From the NCBI GenBank assembly GCA_963556255.1, contig OY744615.1:6208716-6272715 (forward strand): a stretch of 64,000 nucleotides of DNA, in the 5' to 3' direction. The stretch comes from Allolobophora icterica (lineage: Eukaryota > Annelida > Clitellata > Crassiclitellata > Lumbricidae). The first letter of the stretch is position 1; each line of letters opens with the position of its first letter. Position numbers and translations under genes: made by a program. Below the pieces are notes generated by a model that was not told where the DNA came from, ran no database searches, and saw only the letters and a list, made by a program, of their open reading frames with translations. Below, one piece after another: positions 1 through 10,866 of this stretch.

Positions 1-1155
1 GGGATAAAACAAGTAATCGGTGTCCAGATCTACATCTTAAAAACCTCATCTTGTAGAACAAGGTGCCTGACATCTTACACCTCCTTGGGGCAAGAATTAA
101 GCCTGCAACGCCCAAGTGGCGTTCGACGGCTGCTCTACTGTTGCGTCCATTTCAACGGGCAGCGGTGGTGAAGCATCTTATCCGATCAATTCTTTGAAAA
201 ATGAGCAAGGTCGAGGCCATACGGTCGCTATATAAAATCGTGCACATTTACATTTATTTGCTAAGCATTGTGGAATTGGCTGTGTGCAAAGCCAAGTTGG
301 CAACGTCTGGAAAGGACTTCAGGCTGGTGACATCAGGCCCTTTGAGGTTAAATAATCGTCAATTTCTCTTTCCACTGTGCAGCTTTGTGATAGTTGATCC
401 GACGAGTAAAGGCAGCTGTACAGCTCATCATCGTATTTCGTAGTGAACCAGTGGTTAAAGTGGTTGGCTGTCGTTGTATCTTGGCCTTGTTGACTGCAAT
501 TGTATACATTTTCCCCCACAACTGTCTCATTCATCTCAGCTTTAACTTTCTTAATAGAAGCAACAAGTTTGCGCTTCATGATTAGCCTGGAATCCTCAAG
601 AATAAAGTTCGACTTAAATTGCGGTATCAACATGAAAACAATCGTCTGTTCGTAGACAAACCAACACATCGCCAAATCGCTTGTTGAGACCTGCAGAAAG
701 TGCCTTCAATAGAGGTGTCACATACTTTGTATTTATGTCGAGTTTTGGCCTTTGGCCAAGAACAGTTGGAACATTATGACCCAAGTAGCAATACTTTTGT
801 AATAATTCACTACAGTCACAATAGGCTTCATAAAGCAAATGCAAGATAACAAAAATAATATTTCATCATCTGTTATTGATTCCAAAATGTAGTCACACCC
901 ATAAAATGTAACTAAAGAGATGTGATCTCCATATATTTTTCATTCAGAAAGATTGTGAGGCTTTATTATGAAATCTATCAAAATGTTACAATAATATAAT
1001 ATGAAAGTAGTTAGGAAAAGTAGTTAACTACTGTGGTTATAACTACTGCAAAAGTAGTCTAACTACTTTGTAACTGCTTATTATAACTATTAGTCATAAC
1101 TACTTGTTGACTACTTGTAACTACTAACTACAGTAGTTAAAAGTGTCCATCACTG
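1..1155 (-). pseudogene. hAT-type transposase relic, cut by the window edge
   Basis: On the minus strand, two overlapping frames (about 844-614 and 675-319) read like the C-terminal half of a hAT transposase. One holds TPLLKALSAGLNKRFGD and the next continues with IPQFKSNFILEDSRL, the usual order in ZBED-like hAT proteins. The change of frame shows the copy is broken. The 5' terminus on this strand is probably at 1155, where the sequence reads CAGTGATGGACACTTTTAAC. It is followed by a dense block (about 1005-1145) of AGTAGTTA/TAACTACT motifs in both orientations, as is common in hAT subterminal regions. The 3' end lies outside the window. No host gene is seen here. Confidence 0.6.
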
Positions 1156-1610
1156 GATAGCGGCGCTATTAAAGTCATAATCTATTTGCAAGAGAGCTTT
1201 TGTTGAGCCTTTTTAGAGAGGCGCTATATAAATATGTGATTAAAATTACATCAAATTAGGACATGACTTTATATAACGCTGGTAGATCTTCTGTGCCGCG
1301 TTGATAAAACTCGGAGATTTCCTTAACATTTATGACCTCCAGTACCCAGTGCTGGATTTAGGCATAAGATAAAAAAGTTACAGCTTAGGGCTTTAGGGCT
1401 CACGATCCGCATGGTCTTAACAAATCAGAATTTTGCTTGTGTAGGCTTTGTAGTAAATTCCATATCGCCTGATAAATGCATTCATTTGAAAATAATTTGA
1501 ATTTACCATTTAAAATGCCTTAATTAAAAGGCATATAAGTTTTCAAGTGTAACTTTTTAACAAGGGGCCTCCAAGATTTATATGGCTCAGTCTAAATCGG
1601 GCACCGCCAG
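1156..1610. other. non-coding stretch, nothing clear
   Basis: AT-rich sequence without a supported gene. It includes one short AGGCGCTATATAAAT motif near 1217 of the kind seen in dispersed SINE/LINE tails elsewhere in the window. Confidence 0.4.
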
Positions 1611-2099
1611 CAGTGGCGTCTACCAATGGTGGTGTGTGGAGAACGATCTCCATCGAAATTCAAAAGTGGGGGGGTTTGACACATTTTGACTGAAAGTGGG
1701 GGGGTTGCGTTTTTTCATGATAGCTGTTTTGTCCCGTGTGATAATATAGCCAAATCCAACAAAGCAAAAATAATAAAATCCTAAGAAGGTCCAAAAATTT
1801 TTTTCGCGCTTACGCGCGATAACTACTTTTGCTGTCTTTAGCCACTCTCAGTCTAGACGTTAACTCAGCACCTCTTCAGTAGAAAGCGTTCAGTTAAGTC
1901 ATCCATTAATTCACTAATCTGTAGGCCTACCTGTCTCAGAATTACTGACTAATTCGTTTATTTTACGACGCCGTCATATCAAAGATGATTGGCGTCTTTC
2001 CCACTTCAGAATCTCATAAAACACCAAAATGTGTACTTCAGAGGGCAAATTTGGGGGGGTTGATTCTCCATTTACCATTGGGGGGGTTAGACGCCACTG
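1611..2099. mobile_element. hAT-like MITE, 8-bp TSD ACCGCCAG
   Basis: Begins CAGTGGCGTCTACC and ends GGTTAGACGCCACTG, so the ends are inverted repeats. ACCGCCAG flanks it at 1603-1610 and again at 2100-2107. The interior carries runs of G next to each end and no transposase. The CAGTGGCG end is shared in form with the elements at 4151, 4842 and 18267. Length 489 bp. The 8-bp duplication and CA-G ends fit the hAT superfamily. Confidence 0.88.
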
Positions 2100-2885
2100 A
2101 CCGCCAGTACCACAATCATTGTTGTCTCTTCCGACTGGACATAACACTTGGCGAGGCTTCATCGAACACGCCCAAACGCTACAAGCGAGGACCGTGTCTA
2201 AGACTCGTGTTCGAACAGTGTCTTCGCAATTCCAGCGCCGTTACGACCAGTCCTCCCTCCCCAGGGACCGTTATTAATGTCTACCTTGAAACGTTTCGAT
2301 CACGCCGAGCGACCGTCAAAGGCCGCATAAAAGAGACGGCGTTCTTCGCTCAGTGCAGACGCGGGGACGATTTGCTCCGCACCTGTACACATAGCGCTAC
2401 TATGCAACCCGGTCGAGCGAGCGTCCACAAGACGATCGCTTTTCGCCATTATTCAACCGATGTCGGATACACAAAACAATTTCCATGATTCTGTTCTTAA
2501 ATATATCAATCCATGTACATGTATTCTGCCTATATCCATGCAGATCATGAATGTATATTGTATATACATATACGCTAAATGTGATCATACTGTTTTTTTC
2601 TGATGTATATCATAGGCCTATATGCAGTGATGGGGAGCATTTTAAATAGGCTACGGTACTAGCATTTTAATTAGGCCTACTATTTTAAATATTACTTAAG
2701 TATTTCGTACCTATAATTATTTAAAATACAATGCAATAATGTACTTTTGCCAAAAATACTTATTTAGAGTATTTTGTATTTTAATATATAATGATAAAAT
2801 ACATTTAAAAAATACTTTATCTTAAGATTAATAACAAAGCATTATTGTTTAGATGATGATGAAGGCAGGTTCATTGGCTTTACGT

Positions 2886-3420
2886 CAGTGGTTCTTGAAC
2901 TTTTTTGGCACACGACACACCTAAACTTGCAACCCAAGAAATTATCATAGGCATATGTGAATATTGTGAAAATGTTAAAGTTAAATTAGTTATTTATGTA
3001 AAATTTAAAATTGTTGACATTTTTAATGAATGAAAATGTTCATATTGAATCCTTTCTAGTTTCTACGCTAACAGTTAATGGGATTTTTGCTCCTGGATTT
3101 TTCTTTGGATCAAATTAAGACGACGATCCACAATATTTCAAGTAGTCATCGTTCCACTTGCGCACAACAGATTTCTTCTTTTTCATGTTTTTTGGTTCAA
3201 CGCTGGTTTACTAAAACCAGCAGTGGCAACAGCATCGTTTTCGTATTCACTACTGTTGGTGCGAGAATTCGTCTCATTCCTACCCAAATCTCATTCCGCA
3301 TTATCACTTGTAGATTCGCAATATTTTCGTTTGCTTCTGATATTATCAACTGCGCCAGTTGCGGCTTATTTCTCGTTCTCTGTCTCATGATGCTACTGTC
3401 ATCCTCATACATGCTTTTGT
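2886..3420 (-). mobile_element. fragment of a hAT-like element (same family as 59522-60076)
   Basis: Starts CAGTGGTTCTTGAAC followed by a stretch mentioning GACACACC, typical of one hAT terminal type. From about 3071 it runs parallel to 59533-59800. The minus strand holds a short open stretch with [10 protein letters not shown], also present in the other copy. The right boundary is not resolved. Confidence 0.45.
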
Positions 3421-3599
3421 AACAATTAAGCAGGCTGGATCACTGCAGTGCGATCTTGGTTGGTCAGCCGCTTGGATTGATTGGCCGCCTCGACCGGGTT
3501 CTTCGGTCAGCTGCTCGGCTCATTGGACGCATCCCTAAATATGCCCCTATTTCTGCATATACATGCGTGATGTGCTGCATTGGCTCTCTGTCCCGCAGC

Positions 3600-4774
3600 G
3601 TATCTGCCGGGTATCAAATTTTGAACTTTTAATAACGACTAGCATGAAGAGCAGTTTACTTATTTATAATATATTAAATACCGTATACTTTGGCTATTAC
3701 TAGTGAGATGTATGGAACTGTGAAGATGCATTAACATGCTTCCCATAATCCGCAGTGATTGCATTGGCTGTAGTTCGCAGTTTGAGTTCAAGTTTAGAAC
3801 AGGCAACTGAGATCTGTACTTGAATTTGTTTATCTTCGTAGTTGGAAATCTTTGTTGACAGATGCAAATAACACAAACATTTTTAAAGCAAAAGTTTGTA
3901 GATTTGAGAACTTTTCCATTCTGAATGAAGAAAAGAATGTTATCAGGTCTGATCCTCTAAACTGCTCTTTGAGGAGCTAATTGCCAATGTCAAATGTAAA
4001 CGCTACAGTAAACAAAACAGATTAATTCAGTCTCAATTGATTTACAATCCGCAAATCGTCTGGAAAACTCTTCTTTCAAATTTGACAACTGAAGACTATA
4101 TTTTTCTGCAGACTCTGCTGTTACAGTTTGCAACTGGATGATAGGAAAGTCAGTGGCGTCACTAGAGGGTGCGGGGGGTGCGGGCCGCACCGGGTGACAC
4201 CTTCAGAGGGGGGGGGGGGGTGACACCAACATGACAAAGTGACTGTGTAAGAATGTTTTTGCAGAGTTTCAGCAGAAATCAGGGACGTCATTTGAAATAA
4301 AATTTGTGTAAGATTGTAAGATGACGAATTCCTAAAAAAAGTCATCACATTTTTGTGAGACACGAATTCCTAAAAACTAGGTCATCACATTTTTTTAACT
4401 TTTTTGAACCTTTTAATGAGGGTGACACCATGACTTTCCGCACTGGGTGACACCAGCCCTAGTGACACCACTGAGGAAAGTGCCCGTAGTTTTGTTCTTT
4501 CAACTGCTTTGAAAGCATCCTTAGCTTCACTTCTGCGCACAGATCATGTGCAATAACCTCTGCGGGGAAGTGGGGCAGATCGGCAGAGTTAATACATTAT
4601 AGTTATTATAATAGACGAGACCGGAATAGTAAGTAAGAAAACAGCGCTTTTACACGTGAGTAAAACGAAGTAAACTCGATCGCGGTCTGGATTTTTTCTG
4701 AAGAATTGTGGGGGCCGGATAAAAAGTGTTGGCGGGCCGGATCTGGCCCGCGAGCTGTAGTTTGCCAACTCCTG
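3600..4774 (-). pseudogene. hAT transposase relic (GTF2IRD2/ZBED-like), split by a MITE
   Basis: Reverse-strand copy of the element at 32563-33514. The 5' end is at 4774 (CAGGAGTTGGCAAACTACAG), followed by the GGGCCGGAT/GCCCGCC block shared by both copies. The minus strand encodes QTVTAESAEKYSLQLSNLKE and then FSRRFADCKSIETEL, matching the region before the dimerisation domain of GTF2IRD2-like hAT proteins. Stops and gaps break the frame. The left boundary is vague: similarity to the other copy fades near 3605. A 323-bp MITE sits in the middle (4151-4473). Confidence 0.68.
4151..4473. mobile_element. hAT-like MITE, 8-bp TSD AGGAAAGT
   Basis: Starts CAGTGGCGTCACTAGAGG and ends CCCTAGTGACACCACTG. 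AGGAAAGT is present at 4143-4150 and 4474-4481. The homologous uninterrupted copy near 32870-32885 carries a single complementary ACTTTCCT at the same place, so the insertion is directly demonstrated. Internal G-run and GGTGACACC motifs; no ORF. Confidence 0.92.
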
Positions 4775-4841
4775 CACTAGTGCGTCTGGACACACATGTT
4801 AAGTCCCTCTGCTTTACGCCACTCGGTGTTGAGATGAGTCA

Positions 4842-5754
4842 CAGTGGCGTACCGAACGGGGGGCAGAGGGGGCGAGTCGCCCCGGGCGGCACTTTTCTAG
4901 GGGCGACAAAAAAGGGTAAAAGAAAAATAAAAAGAGTGAATTTTGGATATAAAAAGGAAAAAGTAGGAGAGAAAAAAAGACAAAGAAGGAAAGAAAGAAA
5001 CCGTCACTTTAGTCAAGTCGGCTTGGCTTCCGTTGATCGTTATGGGCGACATCACACTCTCTACATTAAACACTGAACAGAATTGCAGTAAAGGAAGCAG
5101 AATCGCATTATCTAGTAAACAGAGTAACAGACTACATACAGCAAACTTTAAAGTAAATTCTTGTTTTACCGCACTTCATAATCATTATATATATATATAT
5201 TACATACATATATATATATAATATACATATATACATATATATCATATGCATTTATGGTATCTACACGAATTAATTACTTAGAATAAAATTTAATCGCAAA
5301 CTACTGTATCAATATCGCCACCACAGCATTTCACCACTTAGTTTAGACCTCTTTTTAAAATTAATATTAAAATTTTTCTGGTTTTAACAGCAATTGACTG
5401 CATTATTTGGTCATTAATTTTGAAATGATCACTTATTGAAGTCTTATTCTTTCAACATATCACAGTGAGTCAGCGACAATCGCAAGTCATTCAATAAAAA
5501 GGTTTTTAATTATGTAATAAAATAAATTTCAGTAAGTTGAATTTTTTTTTTTAGCTAAAACGGATAATTACAAAATATATACAGTGAAAAGTGAAAAATC
5601 CAGAAAGGCTAGGCCCCCATAAACTGCACAAATAAAATTGAATAGCCTATGTAATATGATCGTTATGCAATATCTTAGAGAAAATAGCATATAGAAATAA
5701 GGGTGGCATATTGGGCCCTCGCCCCGATCGGCATTTCAGCTCCGTACGCCACTG
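4842..5754. mobile_element. hAT-like non-autonomous element, 8-bp TSD ATGAGTCA
   Basis: Starts CAGTGGCGTACCGAACGG and ends GCTCCGTACGCCACTG. ATGAGTCA occurs at 4834-4841 and 5755-5762. It is 913 bp, AT-rich in the centre with a (TA)n tract near 5185-5245, and G/C-rich next to both ends. No transposase-like frame is visible. Confidence 0.9.
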
Positions 5755-5762
5755 ATGAGTCA

Positions 5763-5915
5763 GATGGTTTCCCGTTGCCTTCTTCACAAACAATTGTGGG
5801 TGAGCAACTTGTCCAAGGTCGCTACGCTGTGGCTTGAGGTAGGTTCGAACCTGCGACCCTTCGGTTACAAGGCACAGAACATATCGCTACACCACCGCGT
5901 CCCTATATATAACAA
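5763..5915 (-). mobile_element. tRNA-derived SINE head
   Basis: The reverse complement of about 5838-5905 has tRNA-like boxes: GGTGGTGTAGCGATATG (A-box region), an anticodon-like loop CTTGTAA, and GGTTCGAACC (B box). The cloverleaf is imperfect and it lies inside repetitive DNA, so I read it as a SINE promoter and not a functional tRNA gene. Confidence 0.55.
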
Positions 5916-6002
5916 GCTTGCGTTAATGATCATTGGACCGCTTAGGCTGTGAATATGTGTGGAGACATAGAAGTAGAAGAAAAAGAAGGAAAAGAACAGT
6001 TC

Positions 6003-6262
6003 ATTAGTTAGTCCTGAGGCAGCCATGGGCAGTGGAGGCGTTAGCGACTTCGTTTTCTCAGACTCAGCTTATGAGGGCGGGTAACCAGTCGTCTTATCTT
6101 CCCACTGACAGTGTACGGTAGTGTCCTCATGATAGCTAAGTTGGCTAGGAGGTGCAGTTGGAACAGAAACCTCGAACCAAATTTTTGTCCTGGCGGGGAT
6201 TTGACCCCCTACCTCTCGATTTGACAGTCCAGCACACTAACCACTAGGTCTACACTCAGTCA
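6003..6262 (-). mobile_element. tRNA-derived SINE, family C
   Basis: On the minus strand the head (about 6262-6190) has a TCTAGTGGTTA-type A box and a B box near GGTCAAATCCCC. The body contains GAAGTCGCTAACGCC and GCCTCAGGA. The same family recurs at 34713, 43483, 53773 and 56755; the 53773-54041 copy is the clearest. Confidence 0.68.
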
Positions 6263-7490
6263 ACAGCATGTCACCGACAAATTATATATGTAGCTTGAGT
6301 GACAGTAATAGATAGGAGTTCAATGGCTTGGCACATCCGACCACGTGTTGGATTCAGTTACGGGTCATCTGGTTTTATATATACGAGAAGCGCGATCAAA
6401 TGGACCCGATGTTTGCGTTTTTCAGCTGCTTGGAGTATTGTATTGTATTGTATTGTATTTGGATATTGAGAACGGACTGAAGAGGAGCAAGACGGACTTT
6501 AGAGAGTAGAGTTAAGTACAGATTATGTCCAGAGATTAAGGCCAAAAACCGTCGCCTGTAGTGATGAATGTGATAAATTATGAAGTGTCTCAATTGATTG
6601 GCCGTTCGCCCCCTGCAGAATTTAAACAGCTGCTGTCCATTTGTTAAGCTAATGAAGCTAATAATGGGTGTTCCATAGACCCCTACTATGGAGTTTCAGG
6701 GCAAACGGATTAGAGGTGAGTTATAATAATTTTGGATAATACACTTTCTAATAACCTAAAATTCCTAAATTTCTCCACAATAGGCCATGGAAAACAATTT
6801 GAAGCTCAGGGCAATTGATCTCTTTCTGTCGCAATGGACTTGCTTTCTTTGATCAGTATGCTATATATGGCTTGTTTTGGTGCGCCATCAGTTGACGCCC
6901 TGTGTTACATATAGCATATTTGCCTAGGCCTACCCCCGCTATAAAAGAAGAAAAGGAGGAGTCCCTTAAGCTAACCTGAGAGCCACCCATGACTATGAAG
7001 TGTTAACGACTTCATTTGCTTAGCCTCGGCATACGAGGGCACGTTGAAAGTCCTCTCCCTTGCCATCTGATCTACCGCTGACACTGTTTACATAGTTTCT
7101 TCCTCTGACAGAAATTTCTGCTTCCTTGGTTTTGTCCAAACAAAGATCTGAGTGTTTCCCTGCTTTTCAAGACGTGAAGCCCGTTTTACGGAAATTGAAT
7201 GCTACAGTGAGAGACTGTTTTTCAATGGATCTCTCATTTCGACGCCAAGTCGTAATCGCTTAAATGACAAACATTTTGAGCAACGTGAATAGGCTGGTGT
7301 CCTGCGCTTGGCCTTCGAGTGGCGCTTTAGAAGTTTGGAGATTACGATTACGAACTATTGATACAATGCCTAAGTAACATATAAAGAATGCTAACTGGAG
7401 AACGTCTTTCTTGCAGTTCAGACTCTTGTATGAACGGTAAAGCATCAGTTTCACTTTGCGAGACCATTTGAGGTGAATTTTGATTTGAAG
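6263..7490. other. repeat fragments, no gene
   Basis: Contains an (ATTGT)n stretch at about 6436-6460, a truncated family C SINE body near 6955-7095, and near 7285-7345 a LINE/SINE 3' tail (GTGAATAGGCTGGTG followed by GTGGCGCTTTAGAAG) that also appears at 38930 and 42583. No coding capacity is supported. Confidence 0.45.
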
Positions 7491-7659
7491 TGTTTGTACT
7501 TAGTATTTAAAATACTCATGTAAAAAAAGGAAAAATTGTACTTGTATTTCAAATACTTTTGTGATCAAGTATTTATACTTGTAGGCCTACTCACATTTTC
7601 AGAAGTATTTTCCCCATCACTGCCTATGAGTGTGCGCGCGCGTGTGTTTTCATACATAC

Positions 7660-7830
7660 ATGTATACATACATATATGCATACATACATGCGTGCATACA
7701 TACATACATACATACATACATACATACATACATACATACATGCTTACAAACATGCGTGAATACATGCATACGTACATATATACATAGTCTACATACATAC
7801 ATACATACATGCGTGCATACATACACAGAG
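7660..7830. repeat. (ATAC)n microsatellite
   Basis: Long run of CATA/TACA tetranucleotides with a few interruptions; open frames on both strands are artefacts of the repeat. Confidence 0.95.
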
Positions 7831-7939
7831 TAACGCTGAATGCGATGGTGCTTATAGGCCTATCTAATAACTAAACTTAACGAGACCATGAATAATAGGA
7901 AGGGAAACTTAACGATGGATATGGGTTACAAGTACAACT

Positions 7940-7992
7940 AGGGTCAGGCAGGCAGGCAGGCAGGCTGGCTGGCAGGCCGACAGGCAGGCCGG

Positions 7993-8027
<35 letters not shown>

Positions 8028-8148
8028 ACAAGCAGGTAGGCAGGCAGACAAGCAGGCAGGCAGGCAGGCAGACAAGCAGGTAGGCAGGCAGGCAGGCAGA
8101 CAAGCAGGCAGGCAGCAGGCAGGCAGCAGGCAGGCAGGCAAGTTTAAA
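7940..8148. repeat. (GGCA)n tetranucleotide repeat
   Basis: Tandem GGCA/CAGG with occasional AGACAAGCAGGTA variants that recur as a higher-order unit. Apparent Cys/Leu/Pro-rich frames on the minus strand are repeat artefacts. Confidence 0.95.
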
Positions 8149-8640
8149 TCTTTGCATTGGCTTCCCCGTTCTCAGCCAATGATTTGTGTCAAATTTGAGG
8201 TCCATGGGAGCAGGCAGGCAGAGAGGAGAGCATAGAAAGGAAGAAGAAAGATCTAGCAAAGGAATAAGGACGCATGCATGCCGTTAAGAACAAGGCTTAA
8301 GATACCGGATCGAAGAGAGTACTGACATTTGAGAGTTAATGTTCCAAACCATCCTGATTGATTATTCGTTTATTTTCATCGCATGTTGACACACCGCAAC
8401 ATGTTACAGCAAGCAAATAAAGAAAAATGTAAGAAATAACAAGTGATCTCGACTATCTAAGGGCAGAATACAAGACTCTAGGTATGAAATTCGAGTCGTC
8501 CTTAGGAGGAAGAGCAAAGTCATGTGGGCGCGGGCGGAGATTATACTGTCGGTCATCCTAACTTCCTCAGTTATTTACAGTCCAACCACTCCACTCTAGT
8601 GGCCTATGTAATCTACGTGTTTCAATGTAATCTTACTGCG
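8149..8640. other. no feature identified
   Basis: Unique-looking sequence without a supported gene or recognisable repeat; a short GGCAGGCA remnant remains near 8212. Confidence 0.35.
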
Positions 8641-8714
8641 TCTGTCAGTTTGAAATAATAAAGAATATTATTATTATTTTATTATTATTATTTTTTTATG
8701 TTATTCCTAGGAAA

Positions 8715-10383
8715 TCAGGGCTCGTCCTCCGCTGAGTCATTGAATGTGCCACGAAATGCGATGGATACAAATGGAAAGGCGCTGGAAAAGAAAGGTGCCC
8801 TCTCGCGGCTCCCCGGAAGCGGCCGAAAGGCGCCGACCGACCTCGCGGATGAAATCGACCCCGGCAGCGTTGATGGGCCCCAACGTCTCGAAGGCAATGG
8901 GCAGGAATAGGTGGGATGGTGGTAGCCCTGATGGCCCCTGAATAAGCTTACTTCTCGAATTTACGAATGTCAGCCTGTTCCGCCGCGGCCCCCGCTGCAT
9001 TTGCTGTGTGAGCAATGTAGGATGCAGCACAGGTGTATATCACCGTGGCGTCCCAGGCCAAGTATTTACCCGTCGCCCACGGAACCATTGTGGCCCCGTC
9101 CGGTCTCTTGCCATCCGTGCGGAACAAACCGGACGGCTCCTTCGTACTCGGGACCTCAGCCTTCCGAAGGGCTCGCCAGACTATATCATTGATGTCATAA
9201 TGGCGAAGAGATCTCCCGAAAGCCAGCCGACAAACGAGGCCATGTTGGCCATCAGGACCAACCAAATCTCCGCAGCCACACCGATGGGGGCTATAGAGAT
9301 CGAGGCCCAAACGGAGGCCGACCGCCACACGCACCGCCTCGTTACTCAGGCACAGGCCGCACGAGGGAATTGGTAGAACAGACAGCCAGTCACCGGAGTG
9401 TTGACATCCGACCGCCAGCAAGCGTGCCCGGTCCGATGGTTTATCAGCACCCACCCAAACCGCCGATCTGTCCGCTTCAACCACCGGTCCATCCAGGGCT
9501 GTAGTGGTAAAATTAGAGGTGAGTACACGTTACCGGTTAGTTTTCCAAAACAAGTTAGAGGTGAGTATACGCTCCAGTATTTTGTGAGTATACGCTATAG
9601 TATTTTAATATAAATGAATAAAAATATTTTGTGAGGTGAGTATACGCTCTCTAGAGGTGAGTATACGCTGTATACCCGCGTATACCCTCGACTACAGCCC
9701 TGGGTCCATCCCAGATCGCCTGCTTGGTTTGCATAGGGTCGACACAAGGTGGGAGTGTCTCCCTACGGGCCGTCATCAACTCTCCCAGATGGGGATCATC
9801 CACAATCAAGCATCCTTCGAGAATGGCGGACTGGAGTACGAGGGTTGACGCAGCTGAAGCCATACAGGCCGAAGAAGCCAGCGACCCAACCCTCCTCATA
9901 CCAAGACCGCCAAATCTGATGGGCAGTGTAGCCTGTAACCACTGGATGTTATCAAGTTTGATGTTAACGATAGCTTCCAGGCCTCCTCGCATGATGTCAT
10001 CAAGCCGCTCCAGAGTTGGTTGACCAGAGCACGGAGAGCACCGCAGCAGGTGGCTGATGCGGGGGGCACCGAAAGACGACCTCAATAATATGAGGGCGCT
10101 TTGAGAGGACAGACGGTGGAGATGCTTGATGGCATCACTCAGCAGCCTGCAAGTTCCCCAAGAGCGGCATCTAGTGCCTGACCTTTGAACAGCGGGGCCC
10201 CGAGCAAAGCGATTGAATCGCGGTCGATAGGTTGGAAATCCGACCAGATGGAGAGGTCCTCGAGGCCACCGCCAGAGGAGAAGTGTTCACATTTGCTACG
10301 GTTACCCATAGCCGGCCCAGATAACTGAGTAGCCCGACGTCGCGAGCCACAGTCCCATGGTGACTTCCCAACGAAAGGTCATC
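8715..10383 (-). pseudogene. 5'-truncated non-LTR retrotransposon (RT C-terminal part), copy 1
   Basis: Minus strand. Near 10375 there is the reverse-transcriptase YLDD box (YLDDLSLGSHHG), followed by SAPRISHLL-type and TLPIRFGGLGMRRV motifs (around 10085-9850) and a long frame from 9484 with HRCGCGDLVG, EPSGLFRTDGKRPDG and YLAWDATVI. A final segment with LPIAFETLGPINAAG and FLFQRLSI lies near 8860-8760. This order matches the C-terminal region of a non-LTR RT family common in invertebrates. An (ATT)n-rich tail lies at 8655-8698. Frames shift in places, so it is dead. A MITE splits it at 9494. Confidence 0.8.
9494..9702. mobile_element. 209-bp hAT-like MITE, 8-bp TSD GGTCCATC
   Basis: Starts CAGGGCTGTAGTGG and ends CGACTACAGCCCTG. 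GGTCCATC is at 9486-9493 and 9703-9710. The inside repeats GAGGTGAGTATACGCT several times. Dropping the element and one target copy lets the host LINE frame run on from AIWDGP to VVEADRSAVW, so the LINE was inserted first. Confidence 0.93.
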
Positions 10384-10384
10384 C

Positions 10385-10755
10385 AGATAACCTAATAATA
10401 ATTATATTATTATTTTTTGTTTTGTTTTTTAAAATACAGTGTAGATTTGTCTGGAATGGGCCCTATTCCTCTAGTTCTAAGTTGGTGAAGCTACCCCTAA
10501 AGGCCACCGCGTTGAAACGTTGAATCGTAATCGCAAGTCGCTGGAACAAAAAAGTCGTTTCCCGAACGTCCCCGTAATAGTTTTAAGGCTCTGCCCAAGG
10601 GCAGAAAGGAAGGCCAAGCCCTCACTGTTAATCGGGTCCAGGGTTTCAAATGCCAAGGGAGCAAAAAATGGGCAGTGGAAAGCTGGCAGTATTTGTCGTG
10701 TTTGCGGGCTGCCGCCTTCTCGGCCGCCCCACCGGCCGCCCGAGCGGTATCCACT
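10385..10755 (-). pseudogene. LINE 3' fragment, copy 2 of the same family
   Basis: The minus-strand frame 10754-10497 reads ARAAGGAAEKAAARKHDKY, the same position of the protein as GAAAEQADIRKFEKY in copy 1, followed by a degraded LPWHLKPW stretch. An A/T-rich (AAT)n tail at about 10390-10430 abuts the truncated 5' end of copy 1, so the two copies lie head to tail. Confidence 0.65.
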
Positions 10756-10758
10756 AAT

Positions 10759-10866
<108 letters not shown>

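Larger units (their letters stand above)
2625..7622. mobile_element. possible old ~5-kb hAT element enclosing later insertions
   Basis: The left end reads CAGTGATGGGGAGCATTTTA and the right end reads AAGTATTTTCCCCATCACTG, an imperfect inverted repeat. Both subterminal regions are rich in AAGTATTT/AAATACTT motifs (2690-2820 and 7495-7610). The flanks are CCTATATG and CCTATGAG, a 6-of-8 match. The inside is occupied by other elements listed separately and no transposase of its own is recognised. The two ends may belong to different insertions. Confidence 0.42.

Noticed and set aside
5838..5905. tRNA gene (Thr-like anticodon loop)
   Set aside because: Imperfect acceptor stem and repetitive context; better explained as the head of a SINE. 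The same holds for the tRNA-like heads at 29508, 45610, 53975 and 63395.
7536..8259. Tyr/His- and Cys/Pro/Ala-repeat proteins
   Set aside because: Products of the (ATAC)n and (GGCA)n tetranucleotide tracts.
8698..9030. Plus-strand frames opposite the LINE
   Set aside because: They are antisense shadows of the retrotransposon frame; the recognisable motifs are on the minus strand.
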